NCBI GenBank assembly: GCA_036897525.1
Contig: JAYMTJ010000016.1
Coordinates: 1-64,000 of the forward strand
Source of the DNA: Pelargonium x hortorum
Taxonomy: Eukaryota; Streptophyta; Magnoliopsida; Geraniales; Geraniaceae
Length of the DNA stretch: 64,000 nucleotides
Direction of reading: 5' to 3'
The position numbers were made by a program, and so were the translations under genes. The notes under the pieces are model-generated. The model was not told the DNA's origin, made no database searches, and saw only the letters and a list, made by a program, of their open reading frames with translations. This document shows, piece by piece, positions 24,156 to 36,600 of this stretch; the first letter of the stretch is position 1, and each line of letters starts with the position of its first letter.

Positions 24156-26259
24156 TATTCCTGTTATTAAGTGAGGAACTGTTTAACTATCTGTTTCTTG
24201 GGGGTCGGTTTCCTAAGAGTAGAATCTTTTTTAGAAAGGGAAATTTCTTACTGGTCTCTATAACTAGATAGGAGTTGTGAATTATTTATATAGGAAATGT
24301 TGACCCTTTGAAAGCCTTGGAATAAAGTCTTGGGGTCAAAGCAGGAAACATGTTCATGTTCCTTAGGAGTAGTCAGTCTCAGATACTTCAGGTTTTGAGG
24401 TCTTATTCTATGGGAGAGGTAACCCTTAAATGGAATTTCTTAGGGGAGCTTCTTATTCTATACTAACCGCTTGCTTTCTCTAACTCTAAACCGAGTTTTT
24501 TAAGGAAAATAGAAAGAAGTTCCACTCTACAATCTAAGCAGGCTTTGCTTTATAAAGGACTTAAGTGAGGGTTGTTTCCTTATTTTCCTGATCTAGTTAA
24601 TAAGGAATTTAGTAATTAGTAAGACAATAAGGGTTGTAAGGTCTTACCGGGTTTCCAAGAGACAGAGCTGTAAAAAAAATATGTAGTGAGTGGAATTTAG
24701 TGTTTTCAAGGTAGAGATTTCTTACTTAAGTTAAGAAAAAAGTATAGAGATTAAGATTTCTTAGGTATTTTATTTATAGTAGCTTCTAGGAAAGGTATAG
24801 AAAGATTTAGCTAGGTATGAAAAGTAAGGGGTTATTTCCCAGTTTCTAGTAGTTAGCAAGAGTAAACCCAATAATATAAAGTAAATATAAGGAAAGATTC
24901 ATTTTCTCTGTATCCTGGTCATTAAGTCTTTGGATATTCCGCGTTTATAGAAACGAAAGAAGTTTGTTTTACAAGATAAGGGTATTCTGGTTTTTTTAGA
25001 GACCCAGAGGAGAAGGTAAGACTCGGGTTTTGGGTTATTAATTAAGGCGGGGTATTTTCCCAAGTACCGGTTTTCCACTGATCGAGGTGTTATAAACCAA
25101 GTAACTAAGTCGTCAGGAGGCGCGTTTCTTAGAATCTTTTGGAGAAGCTAGGTTATGAAGAATTAACAAGGGAAAGGAACAATTAGAAATCTTTTACTAG
25201 GCCTTCTTTTCAAACTATAACCAAAAAAGGTTTCTAATCTCTTACTTCAAAGCCAAAAAGTACACAAGTTATGTTCTCTGATTAAAAGGTATTCCAGAAG
25301 GTTGTTGGACTGTTGGATTTGCACCGGGGTCTCTAGTCGAAAGATTTGCCGAACTTAAGGCGCCTAAAAAGTAGAAGTGATTAGTATCAGATCCGAAACA
25401 CGATGTTAATTAAGAATCTAATAGCTTTATGCGAATTCTGTGTTATTTATCAGTTTTAGAATCGGTGTGTATCCATTTGGAAATATTTACCCAAGAAGGA
25501 ATCTGGCATGTTTATACTTTATTTTCTATCTTTTTTATAAGTAACTTCTTAGTCCAAGAAACTCTATTTTTCCTCCAGTTTGGCAGAGTACAACAGTATT
25601 TTGTGCAGTCTCTTTGGTTTTCTTCAGCACCCAATTTCTAATGTGTAATACTTCTAGATTCATTTGAAGTCTTTTTTTTACCTTCCTTACTAGGACTTTT
25701 TACTATATACATCTTGCTAGTGGCTAAGAATACTGCTACATCAAAGCGATTCCTACCGTATTGCTTTGTAAATTTTGTCATAATTACGTCAGAGACAATA
25801 AAGGATGAAACTTATACTGGTAAAAACCCGGTAGTATAGAATTGTTAACCATGTATCCTAAGTTTAAGAAAATACCAATAAAGCAAGTTCCGTTTAAGGA
25901 CCAGTTAGAGATAAAAAAAAAAGCATAATAAAGAATAGGGGTTAAGAGTTTACGAAGTTATATCGTTGTAGCTAGGCCTGTTTAAACTAAAGAATCTAAT
26001 TTTCTGTTACAGTATTAAATAAGTATCCTTTAGTCAGAGCCCTTTTTTGAGGAAGAACTTTATATGTAATCGATCCCGGGGAGCAACAAATATCCGAGTT
26101 TGGAGTTTTGACTACGGGGCCCCTGTTTTACATTTATTAGTTTCGGGGGAAGGAAGTTATAAGGAAGCCCCCTCTCTTTTTTGTTGAAGTAATAAGTAAG
26201 GGACCTCTTATATGACTGATTAATTACAGATCAATACTAACCTTGGAATACCTAGGTCC

Positions 26260-26273
26260 TTTTTTTTTTTTTT
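26260..26273 (+). repeat. T14 homopolymer
   Basis: Fourteen consecutive T residues. The preceding CCTAGG is a 6-bp palindrome, too short for a terminator stem. Confidence 0.85.
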
Positions 26274-26544
26274 ATAGTATCCCGTACTAGTCTTGTCATG
26301 TGGAACATAGTAATGAGATATACCTTTTCATGAAGTATTTAGGGTTCTGGGTTTTTTCTAGTCTGCAAGTTACTAGACTTTAGATCTTTTTGTTGAGTTG
26401 TTATAGATTAATTCCTGCTCTATACTTTTGAACCGGACCCTTTTATTATAAAAAATTAACCCGGACTTTATGCATCTACTGCTAAGAAGTGAGAAGCCAT
26501 TGGGCCTTGTCAGATTTTAATACAAGGATTAATTATAAAGTCTG

Positions 26545-26602
26545 CCTATGATTCAAACCCGGATCTAACTAGAAAGTGCCCTTTTTAGTCTAACTTTAGC
26601 TC
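26545..26602 (-). pseudogene. weak tRNA-like relic, minus strand
   Basis: Read on the minus strand, GAGCTAAAGTTAGACTA is followed by AAAAGGGCACTTTCTAG and then CCGGGTTTGAATC. The GTTAGA to GGGTTTGAATC distance is one base longer than in the relic at 23239, and AAGGG...ACTTTC is shared with that relic. Stems do not pair. I rate it as possible only. Confidence 0.25.
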
Positions 26603-28637
26603 AATTTTTTCTTTCTAATTCAATACTACTTACTAGTGGAGGAGACTTCCTTTCCATCAAGTACCTTAGTAAATATTGCATTGCTTATTGTATTGAGCGT
26701 TATTAAAAAGCTAAGGAATCCCTAAATTGGAGTCCCTTATAAGAAATAGTTAAAATATCTCCTCCCGCTTGGCCCTTTAGAATTGCAAAGAGTTATACTG
26801 TAGGGTCCGACTCTTGAATAGAGACTTATACTTAATTATATTTTCACGAGGGCTCTCCATAAATAACCCAACTTTTGTCAACTTAACTTAGAAAACCTTC
26901 GAGAATTCCATTTATCTAGTTTAGGAAGGCTCTTAAGTAAACAAGGAAGCACCTCCTTTTCTCCTTCGGCAGGGATTTAAGGGGTTAGCTCCTCTAGTCT
27001 AGAATTACAAGGAATTTTTTAACTAAGAGTTTTATTAAAGTAAAGGGTAAGATAAAGAAATCCTTTAGCGGGCGTTTCTAGTCAACACAAATATTTCAAG
27101 AAGGGAGCAGATACTCATATGGATATAGAAAGGATGGTAATATTATACTTAATATTCCTTAAAGTAAAGCCTCTTTAACTCTAAAATACCTTATTATAGT
27201 GCAATTATTTCGGCCCCTCCCTAAATTGACTCGTAAAAAAGCGAGGGCCTTTAGGAGTTTACTTTATTCTGTCCCAAATTCTGGAAGGTGCTAAATAAAA
27301 AGGGTATTCCACTTCCATAATGAAGCTTTAAGCTAGGGAAGAATTTCTTTTCATTAGTATACATGTACCTATATTACACTTACGCAAACAGGAGATTGCT
27401 CGTTGGATAAAAATGAAAGTATCCTCGCTTTATGTTATTCCTAATTAGTTAATGCATTCAAAGCTTTACATTAAAGGCTCAAAAACTTACACAGCCTAAA
27501 TTAGAAAGTAGCCCTTGTAAAATCTAAATTTAGCTCCAACAAACAGGGTCAAAGTGATCCTAATACTAATTGTAGATATTTCATATAAAACTAGACATGC
27601 TTTGTAAGTGGTCTTATTAATTTCTGCGTAGCTGGTAGCTTCTATGAGGAAGTTAACTCCCCCCCTACCCTAATTCCAGGGGGTTTCTTAGATATATTTT
27701 GATGTATTATAGTGATATGGTGTAAATTCTATAGCCCTTTACTTATCAAAGTCTTTACCTATACTTTATATAGTAAACTAAGGACTATTAGATAGCTTTT
27801 TTTATCCAATCTACGTCTACGAGGCGCGTGTTCCGAGTGCCCATAACCCCTTCTGAATAAAGAAAACAGGACCTTTTTTTTAAGGTTCTCGGACTAAAGA
27901 TTTCCTGACTATCTTCATATAATTTTAACATATCCGACATAAACATTTTTCCTTGAATAAAGGAGAATCCCTTTTTTATTTAGTTACGTTTATGTTGAGA
28001 CGGCTTCCCTCAAAACAAACATACCTATAATCTAACTAAAGGGAGCGTTGACTAATAAAATGAAAAGTATAAGCCTGATATTTTGTTATAAAAAAACGGA
28101 TATTAGTATATAGAGTATATGACATGCCTAAATTGCTATGAATGACGTCCGAATAGATCCTGATCCTATAGATGAGGAAGTTAAGCGTCAGACCAACACG
28201 ATTTTTTTGAGAGCGGACAATACCACTTAAACAAGGTTTAATATAGCAATTCTTTATAAATTGAGGAGTTACCAGTTAGCGAAAATCGTGTAATAAATAC
28301 TAGACTTAGTAGATTAGAACAAAATAAGCATCTATTTTAGTAAGTATAAGGCAGTTTAAACTCTGAGTTAAACGCTCGTGGGAACTCTAGTAATGTCCTT
28401 AGTGCTCCTCATAAATGGAAGTAGTAAAGGTGTATCTAAAACGCTTTCTTTAAATCCTTGTATTCATTCATGCTTCTTAGTATGTAATTAATTCTGACCT
28501 TTTTTGAGGAATTCATGCACTAATTCTAATGTAATAGTGTTGTTTCTTCGATTTCGTAAACGTTAGTAAGTATAAACTGCCAACCACTGAGAGTCAGAAC
28601 TAAGTAGAAGTCTTTACAATCTATTTAAAGAACTTAA

Positions 28638-28690
28638 CTCTAAATCCCATTCTAACTTACCAATCTCCAATCTAAGGAACCCCACTCTTT
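28638..28690 (+). repeat. CTCTAAATCC element
   Basis: CTCTAAATCCCATTCTAAC is followed by CCAATCTCC, AATCTAAGGAACCCC and ACTCTTT. Block by block this parallels 45066-45115 (CTCTAAATCCTTTCCTTG, AAACCAACTAAGGAACC, CTCTCTTT). The pair best defines the element as 50-55 bp long. Confidence 0.65.
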
Positions 28691-28849
28691 AAAGTTAAGG
28701 TGAATTCCCTTTATAAATAAGCTGAGCTTTCACCTTGACTAGTTTAGTCACTCGGTATTCCTTTCTAAAGTATAGAATTCTGCTTCTGCAATAAAATATT
28801 AGATACGCGAGAGCCATAAAACCTTAAACGAATTTAAAGAATAAAGTAA

Positions 28850-28897
28850 GTCAAGTCAGTGCTCTGAAAACACTTTTGGCGCAGGTTCAAGATCGCA
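28850..28897 (+). pseudogene. weak tRNA-like relic (GAA-type loop)
   Basis: GTCAAGTCA is followed by GTGCT, loop CTGAAAA, CACTT, a five-base variable segment, GCAGG and TTCAAGA. The spacing is that of a tRNA and the loop would read GAA (Phe). The stems are mostly unpaired, although AGTG and CACT could close a nine-base loop. It could be a fossil or chance. Confidence 0.25.
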
Positions 28898-29187
28898 AGA
28901 TCAAGATTAAAAAAAAGGCAAAGGAGTATAATATTCCGGGAAATAAAGGACTCATAGACTTTTTTGTCTAAATACACCTGTTGCTTGTTAGCTTGTCGAT
29001 GGCAGATGTTAATTGAAAGCAAGCTTTTGAAACCCACTAATTCTTTTTTGGTAGACTACCTTTTGTTTACTATTGTTTGTAGAGGGAAAACTCGTTGAGA
29101 ACCTGTATATTTCAGTGAAACAAGTATTCTTTCTTGACAGTGCCAGCTCGAACGAAGCTAGGAACATTCTTACTTAGTGGATAACAG

Positions 29188-29199
29188 ATAGATAGATAA
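29188..29199 (+). repeat. GATA microsatellite
   Basis: Three GATA units. Confidence 0.8.
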
Positions 29200-29496
29200 T
29201 TCTACGAATTTGTATTCTTTGTTGTACCTAAACTCTAACCGATTATTCATGTTGCTCTGGGTTTTGTATTCCAAGGAGGAGTCCTGTACTGTTCCGATAG
29301 ATAGTATATATAAGATAAGTGATACAGAGTAAGGCTACAAAAGCAAGTTCTCGTAAGAAAAAGGGTTTTACAGTACAGATAGAGAAAGCAAATGAGTAAG
29401 AGGGTATTCCTTAAATAAGTCTATTAAGAAGTAGATGTTGGCTAGACAGGAGAACTCACTTCCTATTCTAAGAGCTGTTCATCCACTAGAAATAAT

Positions 29497-29512
29497 AACT
29501 AACTAACTAACT
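29497..29512 (+). repeat. AACT microsatellite
   Basis: Four AACT units in tandem. Confidence 0.85.
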
Positions 29513-32403
29513 GAAGGAAGAGCTTCTTTCATTCATTATCTAAGAGCGATTCATTCACGGATTTTCTACGCTTTTCAGTCTTCCTTTAGATTTTTTATTA
29601 GCTTTTAGAAGGAGTCATCTCAAAGTAGAGGCATTCTGGTAGTTTTTTCCCCAGTTTCCTGAATAGTATTGCCTTTTTTATATTAAAATATAGTATGGAT
29701 TCTCCTTTGAAAGTCTTTCTTAATGTAAATCGGTTAGGTAGGTATGATACTTGAACTCGTGTATTTTCTCTCCAGTATAGAGTAAAGGAATTTGTTAATG
29801 TTATGTTAATGAATAATAGGGCAATCAATAGGATAGGAGGATAGGGAATAGAGCTATAAGTCTTCTGAATTTGTGTTCCTTATTCTTATTATAGTTTGTA
29901 AGGCCGCCGGTCGGTACTGTTGTTTTTTCTAATAATACGGATTTTGGTTTGGTTTGGGTAGCTACCAAAGAAAAGCCTTTCAGCAATTTACCAGTTGTGT
30001 GCTCAATTGGTAGGTATTTTTTTTAAGAGTCAATTTTAACAACCTCTTGTGATGAGTAAGGTACATCTCTAAAAAGTCACAAAAAATCTGAGAAAAGTAC
30101 ATACCTTTCTTTAAGTTCTCACTAAGAGAAACAAACAGTATTCTAATAAAGGCGGGGTCTAGCTATTAATTCAAGAGAGACCCTGAGAATCAATTGAACC
30201 CTATTCTATATGAGGGAACGTATCTCACTGCCTTTTCTTATAAATTCCCTGAAAAGGACCAGATTGTGAGGAAAACTATTTGGAATTGCTTTACTACAAG
30301 GTATATCTACTACAACACCGCTATATATCCTGATCCAGCCTTTAAGAAAGTTATTTAAGTGAATATATTTAAGTTGGAATTGCGTCGCGTCGATTAACCA
30401 AAAGAATTAAAGAAGTAAAAAAAAAAAGCGCTTACTAAGGAAAACTTCTAGTTTAATGAATAAAAAGGTATGGGTTATCGGACCACTTAGAAAGTATAAC
30501 TGGTGTAGCCAAACCCATGTCATACTAATTTACTGAGCATAGCTCAAAGAGACTCCCATTCTTATAGCGACTCTGCAAATTACAACCCTTCTAACTTGTT
30601 CAAGTACTCCATGCTTGGAGATCAACCTCTTCAATTGACATAAAACTGAAGAACTCCTAATATAAAAAAACAAACCTTCGGTATCCCAAAGCCATTTCTC
30701 CTATATAATTATAACCCTATAATATATAAATCCTACAATATCGGTACAAAAACTTGTGAAAGAGAGCCCTGAAACTGAGTAAATATCGGAACTAGGATTC
30801 GAACTGGTAAAAACCCAAGAGATACTACAGCGGAATCCTTATAAGATTAATAGGAACACAAAATTTAGAAAATGACTTAGTCTAGGCAGGGTCCTGTAGC
30901 GTGTCATATTTAAAACCTTAAGCTTACTTTGGGCAGTCTCCTGGTACGAGTTCTCTGGTTCAAATGTTTAGAGTTTAGGGGCTACCTCTCTTAAGTTGCA
31001 TACTTATCTGACATGACAGCAAAGGCAGGACTTCGCTTCTAAAAAAGTAAACTCACAATCTTGTTTCTCAAAAAGCTACTTATTTAAGAAGAGTCGATAA
31101 AAGATTCCTGGAGACTTTATAATACAAACCTAGCAAACTCCCGTCTTTAATAACCGGGGGGCAAAAGAAAATCCTGACATGAGTAATGTGCCGATACTTA
31201 AAATACTTTATCTTTGAGTCTGGCCTTTTGGCTGAAGAGTAACGCTAGAATGAAGCAATAATATAGATTTGAGTTTAAACCTTTCTCAGTTATGTTATTA
31301 CAGAGTCTTACTTTCAAACAAAAGAAACCCCTTGGCCATCCCTGAGACTTTTCGAGGTTCTATATAAGTACTGAAGTGTGAAGTATTCAGAAAGAATTCC
31401 TGTAATATTTATTGTGACACTAACTTAAAAAAGCTTTCCTTGATTAAGAGTAACAAAGGTGTCCGGGTTTGCTCTTAATAAAAGCCGCGCTTATTAAATC
31501 TAAGTCTAAAGCTAAAACAAGTACTTGTCCTTTGGTAATAGCTATATTCTCAGAAACACGTAATTCTTGTATTTATTTTATATAGTTCCTCAGATATCTA
31601 ACCTCTCAACAGATATAACATAACAGGCACAATTTCATTAATATAGGAGCGAAAGAAATCACTTAAACTTAGATAGAAGAAATTCTGAAATCTATAATAA
31701 ATCTACAGCCAACAAAACAAGGGTCCCCCGGTCTATTAAGTATTATTAGAGTACTCAAGCAAAAAAGGAATTACAGGATATCCTATGGTTCAAATCGCAG
31801 AGCCCCCTTTACTTGGATATAATATAACTAGTGTCCAATCCGCAAATCGAACAGTAATAAGTTTCCCTTGTTTTCTCAATAAGGTAATCCTTAAAGTCTT
31901 CTTAATGGTAATGGGTTTTACAGCGGAATTACCGGATAATAGAATAGTAGTAAAAATTTGTATACTTACTCTCTTTACTTTAACAGACAGGCCAGTCAAA
32001 TTCCCAGCATTAAGGAAATCTCAGAAAAGACTTCAATTTCACAGACAGTAAAAAAAGACTTTCCTAAAATGAATTGAAATTAAGCTCTTCCTCTAAACTT
32101 GGAAACCTGAAATAGAAAGAATAGGAACAAAACTCCTAGACTCTATTCTTTCTATTTCTTGCTCTTTTGACTATTTTTATGTACTAGAACTGGGTATTTC
32201 GTTTTAGCTAGTCTGACTCCTGTGCTGCTGAGATAGAAACCCTTTACAATATCAAAGAAAAACCCCTAACCTTTCTAGTTACTTACTATAACTTAACTAA
32301 ACACAAACTTCATTTTGAGGAATCAGAATCGCTTAGTAAAAAACAAACGGAACCCTTTTTAGAGGCTCCTAGAAACCGAGAACTTGTAAGTAGCTTAAAG
32401 CTT

Positions 32404-32459
32404 TAGTAATTGTTAGATCGAACTTTATTTAGGTTTATGACCGCAGGTTCACGTCCTAT
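32404..32459 (+). pseudogene. tRNA-like relic
   Basis: AGTAATTGTTAGATC is followed by an anticodon-like arm (GAACT, seven-base loop TTATTTA, GGTTT, pairing with two or three wobbles), then ATGACC, GCAGG, TTCACGT and CCTAT. The T-stem pairs at three or four of five positions. TTGTTAGA, 23 bases, then CCGCRGGTTC has exactly the same spacing as in the relic at 23239. The 31 bases at 32414-32444 match a minus-strand site at 41923-41953 at 22 positions without a gap. No acceptor stem is seen. Confidence 0.4.
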
Positions 32460-32466
32460 CGTAACC

Positions 32467-32489
32467 CTTGCAGGGTAGGCAAGCCCTAC
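32467..32489 (+). repeat. bistable hairpin
   Basis: Two overlapping stems compete. CTTGC (32467-32471) pairs with GCAAG (32479-32483) around the seven-base loop AGGGTAG. Alternatively GTAGG (32475-32479) pairs with CCTAC (32485-32489) around CAAGC. The first has the geometry of a tRNA anticodon arm. It starts eight bases after the tRNA-like relic. Confidence 0.6.
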
Positions 32490-32898
32490 TTTTAGTTATA
32501 TGTATATTATTGTTAATTCACAGATTTTAACAGAAAATCCCACTAAAAACTCCTGACAAAGCCTGATAAATTACAGGATAGGGACACCCCTAACATGCTT
32601 AAATTTCAAATATGGTGCGAAGGAAAATGACTCATTACTGAAGTCAAAAATTACGCGATGTTTAATGGTTATGCTATTTGATCCTAGAATTCAAGTTTCC
32701 TTAGTTATGCTCGCAATTAACAAGACCTTTGGTGGAAGTCCTTTATACACCGAGTATAACTTTGGCTCTTCTAGCCGGTCTTCTAATGATTAGGAGTTTA
32801 CAAAGCGGGCTAGTTATATTATAGTTTTAGGAATATCCCGAACAGTCTTTAGAAATTTTGATATAGTAACCTTACCTTTAGCAAACTAAAAGGTTTGG

Positions 32899-32918
32899 CC
32901 TACCCCTCCCTTGGTAGG
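32899..32918. repeat. GC-rich hairpin CCTACC/GGTAGG
   Basis: CCTACC and GGTAGG flank the loop CCTCCCTT. An alternative pairing of CCTCCC with the downstream G-run and GGAGG is possible. It is a compact G/C cluster in AT-rich DNA, as seen in some fungal and algal organelle genomes. Confidence 0.6.
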
Positions 32919-33241
32919 GGGGGAGGTATTATTGTCTCTGTTTTATTCCAAAGCAATAAAACACCCTCATAAAAGCAGCACATACTTGTTGTAAACACGT
33001 CCTAAGTCACTCGAGTGGTATCTTTAGCCCAGTAATATAAGGTATAACTTTGTATCAGCAAAATCCAATTTGGGTGCATAAATTTCGTTTTTGTTTAGTT
33101 AATATTAGTATAGGCCAACGCCCCTCCTCGGAATCTCATTCAAGAGCTTTCTCGTGTCCAAAGTATCCTAAGTTTAGGCCCTTTTGTATCATACAGGTTA
33201 GCGAAGCCCCCTATTAGATTAGACTCTGGCGCAACCTTGAG

Positions 33242-33251
33242 GGGGCGCCCC
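33242..33251. repeat. palindrome GGGGCGCCCC
   Basis: A perfect 10-bp palindrome of pure G/C, and the most GC-dense point I noticed in the background. No promoter or gene adjoins it. Confidence 0.7.
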
Positions 33252-36160
33252 TGATGTTTATCTCTGTACTGATAAGTTATACTAAAATAAGTGAATACAG
33301 TTTCTATTCTACAGGGCTATTCCGGATTAAGGGAGTCCCGATGTTCAAACTTTATACTTGAATTTAGCTAGGGTAATTGTAACGGCAGAGAAAATCTGGG
33401 AACCCGCACTAAATCCAGAAAAAAACTCGGTCTAGATCTTTTGTTTTTTGCTAACTCTATTGGGAAACTGAAGAACAAGAAAGAGAACCCCTGTCATTTT
33501 ATATGCCTTTATTTAGAACTAGAAAGCTGATTAATAGGCTGTTAAGAATTTCCTTGTCGACTAGAAATTGGGACAACGACAAGAAGAAAACAGGGCTCCC
33601 CTTAGCTCTCTATTAGCGTCTCTTTTACAAGAATACCCGGAACTGAAACTGAGAACAAGCCTCAAATTTATTACTAATACTCAGGTTTTCCCGCAGAGCT
33701 AAAGATAACGGATCTATTTTTAATCGAAAAGGGGCTGCTTTCTATATAAATTCTTGTTTAAAACACCGTAAGTTTTTATATAATTTTCATTTTCTTCTCT
33801 CAGGAACACCCAAGAGCCCTATCCCCTTCTTTAAACACTGTATTTTAGAGTACAAATTCTTCTGACGTTACTAGCGAAAGCCCCGAGACCCCGAAAGGAT
33901 AACTCCGCCGTTAAATACTGATACGGACTAAAAGCTTTTAAACTTGGCCTATTCCGGATAAATTTAGTGCTTGTAATTTAATATTTGGAAAACTAAGGGT
34001 TCGTTAGGTCCCTTTCTTTATATGCCGTTCTCTAAAATTTCAGGAGGGGTTTTTCCGTACGTAGCAAACCCGTTGCCGTTATTCTATTCTATATAGGTTA
34101 AAATGGCTTGAGAATCATAGTATAGATAGACTACAAAAGCTTTTATAGCGACTCCCTTAATACGTTTTTTAAAAGGTTAGGCTTTTGTTGTATTTCTAAT
34201 TTTTTATTCTAGAAGTTAGGAAGTTATTTAATTAAAGGAACCCTAGAAAAGTACTGCCAGGTGTTGGATTCTTTTTGTATTAGTTTACACTTGACAGAAG
34301 TTATAGAGAAATACTCTTCAGCGAAGATGCCATAAAGCAAGCAACCCCTTTCTATTTTTTTTAGTATTATTAAGTTTGTAAGTGTAGTGGCGACAGGGTA
34401 GACTAAAAAGTTTGATTTCCAGGCTCTTGGTCCTGCACCTTTTAAAAGAGAGCTTATGCAGTCTAGTAATTTATGATACAAAATACTTCTCCTCAGGGTA
34501 AAGGATTAAAGTCTTGAAAGATGTGATTGCTTAAAAAAAGCGTAGTAGTGTAGCATATCTCTCCCTACCAACAAAAACTGTTAAAGTTATAACTATAGGG
34601 GAATAACTCGACAGCTCTTTTGAAACTTTTGCCTTAGGGATAAAGGAGTATTAACTCACAAAAAGATTCAAGGGGGACTTCTGAAATGCCAGGCCTTTAA
34701 AAGAGGGCCTCAGTATTCTTTACTCCGGTCCTTATAATTAATGTGTCTTAATTGTCTTGAGCAAATTAGTACAAACGAGGTCTTCCCCCTTTTAATTACT
34801 AAGTAGAGAATAGGACACCCTGGAATAAGGGAACCCCAAAAGTAGGGGGAGGTTCCTTTAAAGATATAGTTCCTCTTTTATTGGCTTAAATAAAGTATCT
34901 AGATTTAAAGAATACTTTTTGTATAAGCACTTGCCCCAATACTATATATATATACTACAGGATAAAGCACGCTTACTAGAAAAAAACCACGTAACGTACT
35001 GTTAATGTATATATAGAGCATCTAAATCCAGCTCTTTTTAACAGTTGTGACCAGAATATTGCAAGAATGCCTCCTTATAAAAAACTGGAGTAGAAATACC
35101 CTATAAATCCTAATACGAGCACTTTTCCCTTGAACAGGATCCTTATTTCGTACAATTGCAAAAAAAACGAAAAAGACTTGAGAAAACCTACAACCTCCGG
35201 AACCCCAAGAGATACAACAAACAAACACCAAGACCAAGGCCCTGTCTCAGCATTCCTTAGTAAATTAAAGCTACGCGACTGTTATTAATTTACAAGAGAC
35301 ACCTGAGTAGTTCCTGCAAATAAAGAAATATCTCGCGGAGGAGGCTTCTAACCTATTTATTTTATACACTAGAATTCCTAATTGGCACTTACTTACCCTT
35401 TACAGCATCGCTTAGTTAAAACACAATACAGACATGCAATTTCTAAACCAAGAACTAGATACACTAAAAGAGGAAATTCCCTTTTCAAGAGCATAGAAAA
35501 ATAAGGTTTCTCCCTATTTACAGCAAATTAAGTGGAAAACACAGCTAGGACTCCTTAGTGAATAGAACCCTTTTCTAGAAATCTTTAATTTCTTTACTTT
35601 AATTAATAAGGCCGAAGAACCAAACAACCTATATGTAAGCTTATTTAAGCTCTTTTTTAATACCTCGGAGGATCCTATACTGAAAACGTATTCTCGCTTT
35701 AAACAGCCCACTAATTGATGTTTCTACACCTCCCGCAGGAGTTTCCTATCTCTTCTCTGCTGTCTAAACTATGGGATTGGGAAAGATTGATCTGCAGTTT
35801 CTTCGGGTATTCTCTATCTATATAAACAAAACTAAGGAATAGTTGTTTTTATAGTAACAATAAACCTTAAGTAAGTGGTTAATTAAAAGACAGCTTCCTT
35901 ACTAGTTAACGTTCTTAAGAATAAGTAAAACGGAGGTCAATTCTTTAACAGTCTTCTTAGTTCTTAAAAAAAGTCGATTAACTGATATAGCTATCTTCCC
36001 TAGTCTGTAAAGTAAGTTTCAGAGTGTAAGGAAAATCTTAACAGTTAACAACTAGTAATTAAATCAATCCTTTAGATAGTCTTTGATTTAACGGGGGACT
36101 AGGGCTTAGTAAAGCAGTTCCTGAAACTGAAACCTGGGTCTTTTAAAACGCTGCTTATTA

Positions 36161-36600
36161 AGTGCTCCAAGGAATTCAAGTAATGAGTTTCCAGTATCTG
36201 GGGACTTTAGGAATTAAAAAGATGTGGGCCCAGGAAATTCTGTCTTGTTTTTTTCCTGTATTTGTATTCCAGTTAAAGTAAGCAGTTTTGTGCACAAAGT
36301 TATAAAATTTTAAGGATTTCTCGTACAGGGTTATGGGCACTCATAAGTAAGTGTAAAGTGAGGATGTTCTTTTCCCTAGAAATCGATAAGAAAAGATTTC
36401 CTTATTTAAATATGTTCCTTCCGTAAAGACATTGGGGTTAGTGGATAGTATAAAGAACTAAAGCCAATAAATAAATTGAGTAAAAAAAAAATTTAGGAGT
36501 CTCTCTGTTCTGTATTGCTTTACATATTCTGGTAGTCCTAATGCGTATTACTCCGGGAGGGGGTTGCTTGTGATTTGTCTAATTTTATTTACTTCTTTGT
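36161..36600 (+). repeat. small island with TGTATTCC motif
   Basis: CCTGTATTTGTATTCCAGTT followed by AAAG at 36255-36278 is nearly identical to the 16113 copy apart from a two-base indel. A weaker CTGTATTGC...CTGGTAG follows near 36510. The surrounding base use is G/T-leaning. No gene is seen. Confidence 0.5.

Larger units (their letters stand above)
18801..28560. other. gene-free AT-rich background
   Basis: I see no gene. The longest frame of the whole window (21681-22019, 112 codons) lies here, but it starts with TTG, has no internal ATG and shows no family motif beyond one hydrophobic stretch. I treat it as chance. A tRNA-like relic lies at 23239-23293 and a weaker one on the minus strand at 26545-26602. 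Homopolymers A15 (21250-21264) and T14 (26260-26273) occur. A short match to a conserved small-subunit rRNA stretch at 24120-24155 is listed separately. Confidence 0.55.
28561..29960 (+). repeat. island III: repeat-rich segment
   Basis: The left part carries a good CTCTAAATCC element (28638-28690) and a tRNA-like stretch (28850-28897). The right part has TTTGTATTC words (29207 and 29256), GATA and AACT microsatellites, and CGAAGCTAGGAACAT, which recurs near 58552. The order CTCTAAATCC then TGTATTC matches islands II and V. Frames here stay below about 80 codons and carry no motif. Confidence 0.5.
29961..36160. other. gene-free AT-rich background
   Basis: I see no gene. The stretch contains a tRNA-like relic (32404-32459) followed directly by a bistable hairpin (32467-32489), a GC-rich hairpin at 32899-32918, and the palindrome GGGGCGCCCC at 33242-33251. 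Frames stay below about 90 codons. Confidence 0.55.

Noticed and set aside
30785-30850. AGGATTCGAACT, another minus-strand T-loop motif
   Set aside because: Only one T-stem pair forms, and no cloverleaf can be drawn.
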